NCBI RefSeq assembly: GCF_027925155.1
Contig: NZ_BSDY01000003.1
Location: forward strand, 1-64,000
DNA length: 64,000 nt
Origin: Propionigenium maris DSM 9537
Lineage (GTDB): Bacteria; Fusobacteriota; Fusobacteriia; Fusobacteriales; Fusobacteriaceae
Reading direction: 5' to 3'
Made by a program: the position numbers and the translations under genes. Positions 35,050 through 43,611 of the stretch are shown here, in pieces. The notes beneath the pieces were generated by a model. That model was not told the DNA's origin, ran no database searches, and was given only the letters and a program-made list of their open reading frames with translations. The first letter of the stretch is position 1, and the number at the start of each line of letters is the position of its first letter.

Positions 35050-36702
35050 TTACTTTAATAGATCAGCTATAGAGTCTAGACTCTTAGCTCCAAAGTGTAT
35101 CTCGCTGTCATCTACTATAATAGCAGGCACACTCATAATATTGAACTTACTTCTCAGTTCCTTGAAGTTTGAGATATCGATCATCTCAGCCTCTATATTA
35201 TCATTTTCTATGGCTATCCTCTGAGCTGCTACCACCACATCTGGGCACAGGTGGCAGGAGAGGGATACTGCTACCTTCACATTCCTCTTCCTCTGAATAG
35301 CTCCTATCTTCTCCCTGGATTTTCCCGTTAACTCCTGTCCAGGTCCCGCCATATTATAGATAGCCAGGATGAAGGAGTTCAGCTCATGTCCTCCAGGGAC
35401 ACCGTGGAACTTAACCCTTCTATACTCTCCCCTACTGTCTGTAAAGGCCACAGCAGGATACTTATCTATATTAAGCTTCTCCTCTACCTGAGGGTTCTCC
35501 CCCTTGGAGTACACCTCAAGGGTTAATCTGTCGCTGAGCTCCTCTATCTCCTCCAGGAAGGCCTTCAGTTCCACCGACTTGTCGTTGGTCTCATCTACCA
35601 CAGTTACCATCTTCAGGTCCTCTGTAAGCTTTCCGAAGATTCCCTTAAGCTGCTCCCTTATCTCTGCTTCTAGGATTCCCTTCTTTCCCTCTCCAGGAGC
35701 TTTATCTTCCTTCTTCTCCTTCTTAGGTGCCGGTTTATCCTTTATTCCCAGCTCTCTCTTTTTATCCTCTACATACTTCTCTGCATCTGTTGCAGCAATG
35801 GCTCCGTCTGCCACAGCTGTTACCACCTGTCTCAGCACCTTTGGTCTCAGATCTCCTGCTGCATAGATCCCCTTGCTATTGGTCCTCATATTTTCATCTG
35901 TGATGATGTATCCGTAGTCATCTGTCTTCACATGTCCCTTAAAGAGGTCCGTCTGAGGCTGGTATCCTATGAATACGAATATTCCAAAGGTTCCGTCCTC
36001 CTCGCTTGCCTCATGTATCCACTTCTCACCAGTAATATTATCTATAAAGATGGCTCTCTGAATCATCCCATCTCCAGAAGCCTCCACGATCTCAGTATTA
36101 AACCTTACCTCTATATTATCATGGTCATCCAGCTTCTCCACTATGGACTTGGCACAAGTAAACTCAGGCTCCCTTGCAATAATAGTCACCTTGCTTGCAA
36201 ACTTAGAGAGGAACATAGCCTCCTCCACAGCTGCATAACCTGCTCCTATTACAAATACCTCGAGATCTGTGAAGAACTCTCCGTCGCAGGTAGCACAGTA
36301 GGCTACTCCCCTCCCTGTAAACTCCTTCTCTCCAGTGAATCCAAGCTTCCTCGGTTTAGCCCCGGTTGCTATGATAACAGACCTTCCCAGAACCTTTCTT
36401 CCGTTGAGGTTAATAACCTTCACATCTCCCTCAAAATCTACATCCACTACCTCTCCTCTTATGAAGCTCACTCCAAAGCTTTCAGCCTGGGCATGCATCT
36501 CCCCCACAAGCTTAGGTCCTGTGGTATCCATGATTCCCGGGTAGTTTGCTATCTCAGAGGTAGTTGCTGCCTGACCTCCTGGAGCTCCCTTCTCGATAAT
36601 TACCGTGTCCATCTTTGCTCTTCCTGCATAGACTCCAGCTGAAAGCCCTGCTGGTCCTCCTCCAATTATCACTACGTCGTATATATGCTCCATATCTATC
36701 AC
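35050..36702 (-). CDS. Thioredoxin-reductase-like flavoenzyme with C-terminal thioredoxin-fold domain (AhpF-like)
   Basis: A 550-residue flavoprotein. Residues 1 to about 315 form a low-Mr thioredoxin reductase: FAD site GGGPAGLSAG, redox CATCDGEFF near 140, and the C-terminal AAGDLRPK. After a charged Lys/Pro/Glu linker (about 325-345), residues about 350-550 match the double thioredoxin-fold domain normally at the N-terminus of AhpF, with redox CHLCPD near 486. The domain order is thus reversed relative to E. coli AhpF. It lies 148 bp behind ahpC and should feed electrons from NAD(P)H to that peroxiredoxin. Confidence 0.87.
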   Translation of the reverse strand: MIDMEHIYDVVIIGGGPAGLSAGVYAGRAKMDTVIIEKGAPGGQAATTSEIANYPGIMDTTGPKLVGEMHAQAESFGVSFIRGEVVDVDFEGDVKVINLNGRKVLGRSVIIATGAKPRKLGFTGEKEFTGRGVAYCATCDGEFFTDLEVFVIGAGYAAVEEAMFLSKFASKVTIIAREPEFTCAKSIVEKLDDHDNIEVRFNTEIVEASGDGMIQRAIFIDNITGEKWIHEASEEDGTFGIFVFIGYQPQTDLFKGHVKTDDYGYIITDENMRTNSKGIYAAGDLRPKVLRQVVTAVADGAIAATDAEKYVEDKKRELGIKDKPAPKKEKKEDKAPGEGKKGILEAEIREQLKGIFGKLTEDLKMVTVVDETNDKSVELKAFLEEIEELSDRLTLEVYSKGENPQVEEKLNIDKYPAVAFTDSRGEYRRVKFHGVPGGHELNSFILAIYNMAGPGQELTGKSREKIGAIQRKRNVKVAVSLSCHLCPDVVVAAQRIAIENDNIEAEMIDISNFKELRSKFNIMSVPAIIVDDSEIHFGAKSLDSIADLLK

Positions 36703-36808
36703 CTCAAGTTATTATTTTTATTTTACTGATAATTCATCCTAAAAGTTTCTCATCCTATGAGATTTCTTTTAAGTATCAATTTTCTATAAAATCCTTCGTT
36801 TTAAAAAA

Positions 36809-36830
36809 GAGAGGCACTTTCGTGCCTCTC
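36809..36830 (-). terminator. Terminator between ahpC and the AhpF-like gene
   Basis: GAGAGGCAC-TTTC-GTGCCTCTC followed by TTTTTT on the minus strand. It would make ahpC mostly monocistronic and give more peroxiredoxin than reductase. Confidence 0.82.
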
Positions 36831-36850
36831 AATGACTTCTAAAGATCTTC

Positions 36851-37420
36851 TTAGATCTTACCAATTAGGTCTAGGCTAGGCTTAAGAGTTTCTGTTCCTG
36901 GCTTCCACTTAGCTGGGCACACCTGATCTCCGTGAGCTGCTACAAACTGAGCTGCCTGAACCTTTCTAAGTAACTCATCTGCATCTCTTCCGATTCCAAG
37001 GTCGTGTACCTCATATGCCTTGATCTCCCCCTCTGGGTTCACGATAAATGTACCTCTAAGAGCAAGTCCCTCCTCCTCGATCATTACACCAAACTGTCTT
37101 GAAAGAGCTCCTGTAGGGTCAGCTAGCATTGGATAGTTGATCTTCTGAATACTCTCAGATGAATCGTGCCATGCCTTGTGTACAAAGTGAGTATCTGTAG
37201 ATACAGAGTAGATCTCGCAACCGATCTCCTTAAACTTCTCATAGTTATCTGCTACGTCTCCTAGCTCTGTAGGGCAAACAAATGTAAAGTCTGCTGGGTA
37301 GAAGAAGAATACACTCCACTGCCCCTTTAATGATTCGTGGGTGATCTCCTTAAAGTCACCGTTGTGGTAAGCCTGTACTCTAAAATCTTCTACTTTCTTG
37401 TTGATTAATGAAGTTGCCAT
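36851..37420 (-). CDS. ahpC: Peroxiredoxin AhpC
   Basis: A 189-residue typical 2-Cys peroxiredoxin: peroxidatic Cys49 in PADFTFVCPTEL and resolving Cys in QVCPAKWKPG near residue 169. It reduces hydrogen peroxide and organic hydroperoxides in the cytoplasm and is recharged by the AhpF-like enzyme encoded next. A near-consensus promoter and a PerR-like box lie upstream, and codon use is strongly biased, both fitting an abundant stress-induced protein. Confidence 0.93.
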   Translation of the reverse strand: MATSLINKKVEDFRVQAYHNGDFKEITHESLKGQWSVFFFYPADFTFVCPTELGDVADNYEKFKEIGCEIYSVSTDTHFVHKAWHDSSESIQKINYPMLADPTGALSRQFGVMIEEEGLALRGTFIVNPEGEIKAYEVHDLGIGRDADELLRKVQAAQFVAAHGDQVCPAKWKPGTETLKPSLDLIGKI

Positions 37421-37475
37421 CTTTAAATTCCTCCCTGTCTCATGTTTTATTTTTAATTTTCAATTTCTTACAACT

Positions 37476-37490
37476 TTGTAATTATTACAA
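37476..37490. promoter_or_regulatory. PerR/Fur-type box in the ahpC promoter
   Basis: TTGTAATTATTACAA is a perfect 7-1-7 inverted repeat matching the PerR consensus TTATAATNATTATAA in 13 of 15 places. It begins 4 bp downstream of the -10 element, where bound repressor would block transcription. The PerR gene is not in the window. Confidence 0.75.
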
Positions 37491-37494
37491 AACA

Positions 37495-37523
37495 AGTATA
37501 AAACAATTCCTGACTTGTGTCAA
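37495..37523 (-). promoter_or_regulatory. Sigma-70 promoter of ahpC
   Basis: On the minus strand TTGACA (37523-37518), 17 bp, TATACT (37500-37495); a PerR-like box follows directly. Confidence 0.85.
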
Positions 37524-37539
37524 CAGGTTTTTTTAAAAA

Positions 37540-37815
37540 TTATTTTCTTATTATAAATTGAACGATACCGTCGTCCTTCTGCCTCACCATAATTCTGAAG
37601 TTAAGTCCCTTTAAGAGCAGCCTTAATTCCTCTCTATCCGATGCCTGACACTCCAGTATAGGGCAGCTCATATGTATCCCAAGTCGAAGGTTAACTTCAT
37701 TTTTCCCAGGAAAATTTTCTACTATTGTGTATGCGTTGTCCTCCAACATCTTCCTTATTCTGTTCATCTCTTCCATAGTTATCACCTTCCACTCTGCTTT
37801 TTTCTTTTTAGACAT
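37540..37815 (-). CDS. Small protein of unknown function (91 or 78 aa)
   Basis: Not recognised. ATG at 37815 gives 91 residues starting MSKKKKAEWK; an inner ATG at 37776 (MEEMNRIRKM) is preceded by AAGGTGATAACT, a better ribosome site, and would give 78. The product is basic, with CPILEC near residue 51 and a beta-rich C-terminus (NFRIMVRQKDDGIVQFII). It has its own near-consensus promoter. It ends 20 bp before the ahpC promoter. Confidence 0.6.
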   Translation of the reverse strand: MSKKKKAEWKVITMEEMNRIRKMLEDNAYTIVENFPGKNEVNLRLGIHMSCPILECQASDREELRLLLKGLNFRIMVRQKDDGIVQFIIRK

Positions 37816-37846
37816 AATTATAACAAATTCCTAAATTTGTAGTATG

Positions 37847-37875
37847 ATATTAGCCCCTATATAGTTGTCTGTCAA
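37847..37875 (-). promoter_or_regulatory. Sigma-70 promoter of the 91-aa gene
   Basis: Minus strand TTGACA (37875-37870), 17 bp, TAATAT (37852-37847), about 30 bp upstream of the first ATG. Confidence 0.8.
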
Positions 37876-37993
37876 TACCTTTGTAAAATTCTTTATTAAT
37901 TTGCTAAGTTTTAAAAGTTGTTATAATAGTGTAATAATTTCATCCTTGTTTCTGCACCACTTTAAAGTAAAGTAGATGTACCCCCTATATAAA

Positions 37994-38029
37994 AAAGGAC
38001 CAAGCCTCCCACAAGGAAGGTTCAGTCCT
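37994..38029 (-). terminator. Probable terminator after the ABC-F gene
   Basis: AGGACCAAGCCT and AGGTTCAGTCCT form an imperfect stem (two mismatches) with TTTTTTATAT following on the minus strand, about 20 bp past the stop. Confidence 0.6.
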
Positions 38030-38050
38030 CTTATCTTAAGTTTATTTCAA

Positions 38051-39688
38051 TTACGAGTAAAGCTCCTCTAGTCTTTCCTGAGTTGCTTCGTCATCTAAGT
38101 ATGAATCGTAGTCTGTAAGCTTGTCTACAAGTCCCTTAGGTGTGATCTCGATAATTCTAGTTGCTACCGTCTGAATAAACTCGTGGTCGTGAGCTCCAAA
38201 AAGGATAGTTCCGTCAAACTTAATTAACGCCTTGTTCAGAGATGTGATCGACTCAAGGTCTAAGTGGTCTGTAGGGTTATCGAATAGAAGTACATTAGCT
38301 CCGCTAAGCATCATCTTAGAAAGCATACATCTTACCTTCTCTCCTCCAGAAAGTACCTTAGCACTCTTCATAGCGTCCTCTCCAGAGAATAGCATTCTTC
38401 CCAAGAATCCTCTAACAAATGAGTCGTGCTGATCTGGCGAGTATGGTCTTAGCCAGTCGATAAGGTCTGCATCTACTCCCTCAAAGAACTTAGAGTTATC
38501 CCTTGGCATATAAGCCTGAGATGTAGTTACTCCCCAAGTTATCTCTCCAGAATCTGCTTCCATATCCCCAGCAAGGATTGAAAGTAGTGTAGTCTTCACT
38601 ATATCGTTTTTAGCAAGGAATACTACCTTGTCTCCAGTGTTTATAGTAAAGCTTACGTTATCCAGGATCTTTACTCCCTCTACAGTCTTACATAGGTTCT
38701 CTACCTTTAGAAGGTTGTTTCCAGCTTGTCTGTCCGACTTGAACTCAACAAATGGATACTTTCTGTTAGATACCTGCATATCCTCTAGCTGAAGTGATTC
38801 AAGCTGCTTCTTTCTTGCAGTTGCCTGCTTTGATTTCGATGCATTTGCCGAGAATCTTGAGATGAAGTTCTTAAGCTCCTCTCTCTTCTGCTCAAGCTTC
38901 TTGTTCTTGTTGTTGATAAGAGTTGCCATAAGCTGGTTTGACTCATACCAGAAGTCATAGTTTCCAACAAACATTTTAACCTGTCCGTAGTCGATATCTG
39001 CAATGTGAGTACATACCTTGTTTAGGAAGTGTCTGTCGTGAGATATTACGATTACAGTAGTGTCTTCGATATTTAATAGGAAGTTCTCCAGCCATCTGAT
39101 AGCCTTGATATCAAGTCCGTTTGTAGGCTCGTCCAGTAGTAATACATCTGGTTCTCCGAAGATCGCCTGTGCAAGAAGTACCTTTACCTTTTCAGGCTCA
39201 GTAAGCTCCTTCATAAGCTTTCTGTGAAGGTCTGCTCCGATACCTAGACCAGTAAGCATCTTCTCTGCATTTGTCTCAGCACTCCATCCGTCAAGCTCTT
39301 CGATTCTCTCTCCCATCTCTCCGGCTCTCATATAGTCGTCATCTGTAGCTTCAGGGTCAGCATAGATTCTCTCCTGCTCCTTCATGATACCATATAACTC
39401 TTCGTGTCCCATCATTACTACATCTATTACAACATCCTCTTCGTGGGCGAAGTGATCCTGTTTAAGTACAGCTAAACTCTTTTTTTTGTCTAAGATTACC
39501 TCTCCCTCTGTTGGAGATATCTCTCCTGAAAGTATCTTAACAAAAGTAGATTTTCCTGCACCATTGGCACCTATTAATCCATAACAGTTTCCCGGAGTAA
39601 ACTTTACGCTTACATCACTAAATAGTTTTTTGTTTCCAGAAAAACTCATAGAAAGATTACTAGTTGAAATCATGTGTTTCCTCCTCAA
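38051..39688 (-). CDS. ABC-F family ATPase (YbiT-like) with a degenerate second ATP site
   Basis: A 545-residue twin-ATPase without membrane segments, similar over its length to E. coli YbiT, a ribosome-associated ABC-F protein. ATP site 1 has Walker A GANGAGKST and Walker B VLLLDEPTNGLD but its signature is altered (LTEPEKVKV). In the second domain Walker A is AKNDIVKTT, lacking the glycines; Walker B is LLFDNPTDHLD, with Asn at the catalytic Glu; and the H-loop is GAHDHEF; its signature LSGGEKVRC is intact. ATG at 39673 (MISTSNLSM) is an alternative start five codons downstream of the called one. It probably acts on stalled ribosomes. Confidence 0.85.
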   Translation of the reverse strand: MRRKHMISTSNLSMSFSGNKKLFSDVSVKFTPGNCYGLIGANGAGKSTFVKILSGEISPTEGEVILDKKKSLAVLKQDHFAHEEDVVIDVVMMGHEELYGIMKEQERIYADPEATDDDYMRAGEMGERIEELDGWSAETNAEKMLTGLGIGADLHRKLMKELTEPEKVKVLLAQAIFGEPDVLLLDEPTNGLDIKAIRWLENFLLNIEDTTVIVISHDRHFLNKVCTHIADIDYGQVKMFVGNYDFWYESNQLMATLINNKNKKLEQKREELKNFISRFSANASKSKQATARKKQLESLQLEDMQVSNRKYPFVEFKSDRQAGNNLLKVENLCKTVEGVKILDNVSFTINTGDKVVFLAKNDIVKTTLLSILAGDMEADSGEITWGVTTSQAYMPRDNSKFFEGVDADLIDWLRPYSPDQHDSFVRGFLGRMLFSGEDAMKSAKVLSGGEKVRCMLSKMMLSGANVLLFDNPTDHLDLESITSLNKALIKFDGTILFGAHDHEFIQTVATRIIEITPKGLVDKLTDYDSYLDDEATQERLEELYS

Positions 39689-39959
39689 TCAATTAAAAAT
39701 TCAAAATATTATATCATATTTCCCCTGTTCTTTCTACTCTATATCTCTATTTTTAAAGGGTTTTCTTTTATTTTTTCTTTAAGAAAAATATTTTATATTA
39801 ATAAATTATAGGACTTTGTATTGGGTTTGGTAGATAAGTGCAACTTATACTCAACTTAAATCTCTTTTTTTCCTTGACAAAATACATATAAAAACCCGGG
39901 GAAATATGCTAAAATATAAGAAAAATTTATTCAATAATTTATAGTTTTAGGAGTAGTTA

Positions 39960-40904
39960 ATGATAAATATATTCACCCCTGCAAAGATAAAAAATATAGA
40001 GATAAAAAACAGAGTAGTACTTCCTCCCATGGTTAGATTTTCCCTTGTGGAGAAGGATGGCTATGTTACCCAGGAGCTGGTTGACTGGTATGAAGATATT
40101 GCCCTTAATGGCGTAGGAATGGTTATTGTAGAGGCTTCCTGTGTAGCTGAGGATGCCAAGCTAAGGGACAATCAGATTGGTATTTGGGAGGATGACTTTA
40201 TTCCCGGCCTGAAGAAAATTGCCGATGTGTGCAGAAAACACAGCGTTCCGGCACTTATACAGATCCACCATGCCGGATTTAAGGAGGAGATCTCCACAAT
40301 TTCCAAGGAGAGGCTGGACGAGATCTTAGATCAGTTTATAGAGGCATTCAGAAGGGCCAAGAGATGCGGTTTCGATGGAATAGAGATCCACGGAGCCCAC
40401 ACCTACCTCATCTCTCAGCTAAACTCCAGGCTGTGGAATACAAGAGAGGATATCTACGGCGGGAGCTTTGAGGGACGTATGACCTTCAACAGACTTCTTA
40501 TAGAGAGGACGAGAGATCTCTTCGATGAGAACTTTATCCTGGGATACAGAATGGGAGGAAATGAACCCCACTTGGCCGACGGGATTGAGATTGCAAAGTA
40601 TCTAGAGGAGCTGGGAGTGGATCTTCTTCACGTATCCAGCGGTGTTCCCGATCCAGAGTATAAGACCGAGGTAAAGGTGGATATACCAGAGGAGTTTCCC
40701 CTGGACTGGGTTGTCTATATGGGAACCGAGATAAAAAAACATGTGAATATCCCTGTAATCGGGGTCAGAAAGATTAAGACAGAGGAACAGGCTAGCTGGC
40801 TTATTGAAAACAATCACCTTGATTTTGTGGCTGTGGGACGTGCTATGATAGCAAGGCCCCACTGGATGAGCTGGGCTAGAAGAAGCTTCAATAGAAGAGG
40901 ATAG
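39960..40904 (+). CDS. Old-yellow-enzyme-family flavin oxidoreductase (short form)
   Basis: A 314-residue single-domain TIM-barrel FMN enzyme. It has FTPAKIKNIEIKNRVVLPPM, QIHHAG near 100, the active-site stretch GFDGIEIHGAHTYLISQLNS, YGGSFEGRM, and the phosphate-binding end FVAVGRAMIARPHW. It lacks the C-terminal Fe-S and FAD/NAD domains of the larger members such as 2,4-dienoyl-CoA reductase, so it must receive electrons from NAD(P)H directly or from a partner. A DhaM-like gene follows 24 bp later. Substrate unknown. Confidence 0.82.
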   Translation: MINIFTPAKIKNIEIKNRVVLPPMVRFSLVEKDGYVTQELVDWYEDIALNGVGMVIVEASCVAEDAKLRDNQIGIWEDDFIPGLKKIADVCRKHSVPALIQIHHAGFKEEISTISKERLDEILDQFIEAFRRAKRCGFDGIEIHGAHTYLISQLNSRLWNTREDIYGGSFEGRMTFNRLLIERTRDLFDENFILGYRMGGNEPHLADGIEIAKYLEELGVDLLHVSSGVPDPEYKTEVKVDIPEEFPLDWVVYMGTEIKKHVNIPVIGVRKIKTEEQASWLIENNHLDFVAVGRAMIARPHWMSWARRSFNRRG

Positions 40905-40928
40905 TCAAATAAAAAGGAGGGGAGATTT

Positions 40929-41339
40929 ATGATAGGAATCGTTATTGTTTCACACAGCTACCACCTTGGTGTAGAAGTGATGAAGATTGCATCGGATATG
41001 TATTCTTCCTCAGGAATAAAGTTCCCCATGATCAATGCAAGTGGACTGGGAGACACCTCCCTTGGAACCGACCCTGAAAAAATATATAAATGTATCAAGA
41101 AGGTCCACAACGGAAGGGGAGTTATAGTTCTCTGCGATCTGGGTAGTTCAGTACAAAATGCTATGAAAGCCATCGATATGCTGGATGAAAAGAAGAGAGG
41201 TTCTACCTTTATAGCTGATGCTCCCATTGTAGAGGGGGCTATAGTAGCTGCCAGCGCCAACTGCAAGCAGAGCGACCTCAAGTGTCTTCTAGGGGAGATA
41301 GAGGAAGTAAAGACCTTTCCCAAGGTAAGGAGAGCGTAG
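40929..41339 (+). CDS. DhaM-like PTS EIIA protein (mannose type), orphan
   Basis: A 136-residue protein matching the N-terminal domain of DhaM: the phosphorylatable histidine is in IVIVSHSYHLG near residue 9-12, and VIVLCDLGSSVQNAMKAIDML is the family signature. DhaM passes phosphate from HPr to the dihydroxyacetone kinase DhaK/DhaL, but neither gene is nearby. It has no HPr or EI domains, so it is the short type. Position between a flavin oxidoreductase and a tiny Cys-rich protein suggests a role other than, or supplied in trans to, dihydroxyacetone phosphorylation. Confidence 0.8.
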   Translation: MIGIVIVSHSYHLGVEVMKIASDMYSSSGIKFPMINASGLGDTSLGTDPEKIYKCIKKVHNGRGVIVLCDLGSSVQNAMKAIDMLDEKKRGSTFIADAPIVEGAIVAASANCKQSDLKCLLGEIEEVKTFPKVRRA

Positions 41340-41340
41340 G

Positions 41341-41505
41341 ATGACCCCGCAGGAGAAGCTGACTAAACTAGATAGTGGCTGTACAAGGTGCAAGATTAAA
41401 ATGTGCAGTATGTGCCCAGTAGGGAGAAAAAAGGATGAACTGCGAAGGTTATTGGGTGTTTCAAAGGATGATCTGTGGAGTAAGCTTAAAAAGTTATTTA
41501 AATAA
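41341..41505 (+). CDS. Small Cys-rich protein (54 aa)
   Basis: An overlooked frame starting 1 bp after the DhaM-like stop. It contains CTRCKIKMCSMC, that is CxxCxxxxCxxC, a possible metal or Fe-S site, followed by VGRKKDELRRLLGVSKDDLWSKLKKLF, an amphipathic basic helix pair. Coding is supported by tight coupling to the upstream gene, in-frame end exactly at the terminator, and unbiased amino-acid content. The family is not recognised. Confidence 0.6.
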   Translation: MTPQEKLTKLDSGCTRCKIKMCSMCPVGRKKDELRRLLGVSKDDLWSKLKKLFK

Positions 41506-41537
41506 AAGGATGTAGGGGTAATCCCCTACATCCTTTT
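41504..41537 (+). terminator. Terminator after the oxidoreductase/DhaM/Cys-rich operon
   Basis: AAAAGGATGTAGGGG and CCCCTACATCCTTTT are exact complements around TAAT, then ATTTTTTT. Confidence 0.92.
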
Positions 41538-41579
41538 ATTTTTTTCTTCGCTGAATATCTCTTCACAGAATAAGTAAAA

Positions 41580-43208
41580 CTACTCCTTTCTATCCCTGGA
41601 ATAAAGTAGATAGCTCTCCAGTCCCTCTATTATATAGATAATATGCCTGTTAATCCTCCTGTACTTGGCCAGGATTTCCATTACAATATGGTCGGCATAG
41701 CTGTCCTTCTTCTCCAGGGGATCCACTACTGAAAGCCTTGCTGACACCTGATTACACCTGGTCTTCAGAGTACTCAGCCTCTCATACTCCTCCCCTGTAA
41801 TTATCTCCTGTAGGTCTCTCAGAAAACTGATGATATTCAGGTGCCATATCTCAATATTCTTTATACCACTGTCATCGATGTAGGTCTCTGAATTTTTAAT
41901 CTTTATATACACTTTTGCCAAACCTGCCCCGTAATCCCCCATGGACTCCATTTCATCTGCGATCTTCATTATCATCCTGGCTTCATTTAAGATTCTTTGG
42001 GAACTTATACAGTTTAACAGCTCCGTGAGTTCTTGGTGGATACCCTCCATCTTTCTATCCTGATACTTCTCCCCCTGAAATATCTCCTCTACCCTTCCAT
42101 CTCTTTCTGTGGAGGATAGAAGTTCAAAGAAGAGGTTGATATCCGCCACAAGCCGCTCCAGCATCTGCAACACCTCCTCCCTTCCTTTCTCCAGGATTAC
42201 CGAGGGAATCTTATAGATACACTCATTTACATAGAGCTTCTGTTCAATCTTTTTTGAGCTTCCCATCCTATTTAATCCCCTTAAAAAAATATCGGTAAAT
42301 GGAAGAAAGATAATTACAAGACCCACATTGAATATAGTGTGGGAAAGGGCAATATACTTTGTGATACTCCTTTCTGGTTCTATAAACTTTGACACAAACT
42401 CTAAGTAGGGGTAAAAGAGGGGAAGGATTACAACTACACCTATTATTTTTATGAGGATATGGGCGTAGGCAACCCTCTTGGCCTCTAGCTCTGCCCCCAG
42501 AGAAGCCAGATAAGCTGTTATAGTTGTTCCTATATTCCCACCCAGAATCAGGGCCACAGCCGTTTCCGCACTTATAGCCCTCTGACTGGCAAGGGCCATG
42601 GTTATTCCCACCGTTGCTGATGAGGTTTGCAGGAGTGCTGTAAGTATAGTTCCAGTTAAGGCAGCCAAAACTACTCCCCTGTAGGATTCTGCAGAAAAGA
42701 GGTAGAAGAACCTTATAAACTCCGGCATATCTCTCAGAGGTTTAACACCTGATTTCATAAATGAAAGGCCCAGGAAGATCATTCCCAGCCCCATTATAGC
42801 AAGTCCCTGCTTTCTTCTTCGGGTCTTGCTGTTAAAGAGATAGGTCAGGGCTCCTGCTCCCAAAAGGGGAAGTCCATACTTGGTTACCTCCAGAGCCAGT
42901 ATCCAGCCGATAACAGTAGATCCTATATTTGCCCCAAATATCACTCCCAGAGACTGCTTTAGGGTCATAAGTCCTGCATTTACAAATCCTACTGCCATAA
43001 CTGTGGTCACTGAACTAGACTGAAGAACAGCAGTCAAAACACCTCCCACAACAATCCCTCTAAAGAGGTTTGAGGTCATCTGAGATATCAACTTTCTAAG
43101 GCGATAACCTGCTATCTCCTCTACAGCTTCAGACATTACCCTCATCCCATAGAGGAACAACCCCAGTCCCCCCACTATCTGTATAAGTATATTTATAAAA
43201 ATATTCAT
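41580..43208 (-). CDS. Na+/phosphate cotransporter family protein with PhoU-like tail
   Basis: A 542-residue protein. Residues about 1-310 hold two inverted repeats of the NptA/PhoU-type Na/Pi transporter, each with a QSSS-type motif (AVLQSSSVTTVMAV and ALLQTSSATVGITMA) and the GANIGSTVIG/GGNIGTTITA loops. Residues about 340-540 are a helical PhoU-like domain. It probably imports phosphate with sodium, or senses it. It is monocistronic and no other phosphate genes are nearby. Confidence 0.87.
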   Translation of the reverse strand: MNIFINILIQIVGGLGLFLYGMRVMSEAVEEIAGYRLRKLISQMTSNLFRGIVVGGVLTAVLQSSSVTTVMAVGFVNAGLMTLKQSLGVIFGANIGSTVIGWILALEVTKYGLPLLGAGALTYLFNSKTRRRKQGLAIMGLGMIFLGLSFMKSGVKPLRDMPEFIRFFYLFSAESYRGVVLAALTGTILTALLQTSSATVGITMALASQRAISAETAVALILGGNIGTTITAYLASLGAELEAKRVAYAHILIKIIGVVVILPLFYPYLEFVSKFIEPERSITKYIALSHTIFNVGLVIIFLPFTDIFLRGLNRMGSSKKIEQKLYVNECIYKIPSVILEKGREEVLQMLERLVADINLFFELLSSTERDGRVEEIFQGEKYQDRKMEGIHQELTELLNCISSQRILNEARMIMKIADEMESMGDYGAGLAKVYIKIKNSETYIDDSGIKNIEIWHLNIISFLRDLQEIITGEEYERLSTLKTRCNQVSARLSVVDPLEKKDSYADHIVMEILAKYRRINRHIIYIIEGLESYLLYSRDRKE

Positions 43209-43611
43209 AGTACCACTTCCTTTAAACTACTTATACAAACTTTTCCACCTATCCCTTTCAAAATCCTTTCTTTTCTATTAAAACATTGCTTTAAAGAATA
43301 TTTTTTAGGGATTGTTTCTCTCCCTTAATATAATCCCCTATCATACCGTAAGGTCAACCGTTTGTTTTAAAAAAAGTCTCTACCGACATTTCTGCCAACT
43401 TTTTAAGCTACCCGATACCTTTTAAGATCCACAGTCACCTTCATTCATTCCTCCTATAGAATTGTCACTTCATATCCTTAGGTACAGCTTTAAAGGGATT
43501 GACTTTACCATATAAAAGGAGTATAAAAGTCTTCATCAGTTATCTATTGTAGGAATGATTTTTTAAAAATCTGAAAATCAAATGTCATTTTAAAGCTCTA
43601 CAGGAGGAAGC
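43209..43611. other. Intergenic region without a recognised feature
   Basis: About 400 bp of AT-rich DNA between divergent genes. I see no hairpin, repeat or convincing promoter pair. TATAAAAGG occurs twice near 43512-43530. Confidence 0.4.

Noticed and set aside
35932-36642. 236-aa plus-strand frame inside the AhpF-like gene
   Set aside because: Shadow of a well-supported flavoenzyme gene; low-complexity Ser/Leu/Tyr content and no start signal.
39870-39920. TTGACA before the flavin oxidoreductase as a promoter
   Set aside because: No acceptable -10 element lies 16-19 bp downstream; the AT-rich TATAAA-like runs are at the wrong distance.
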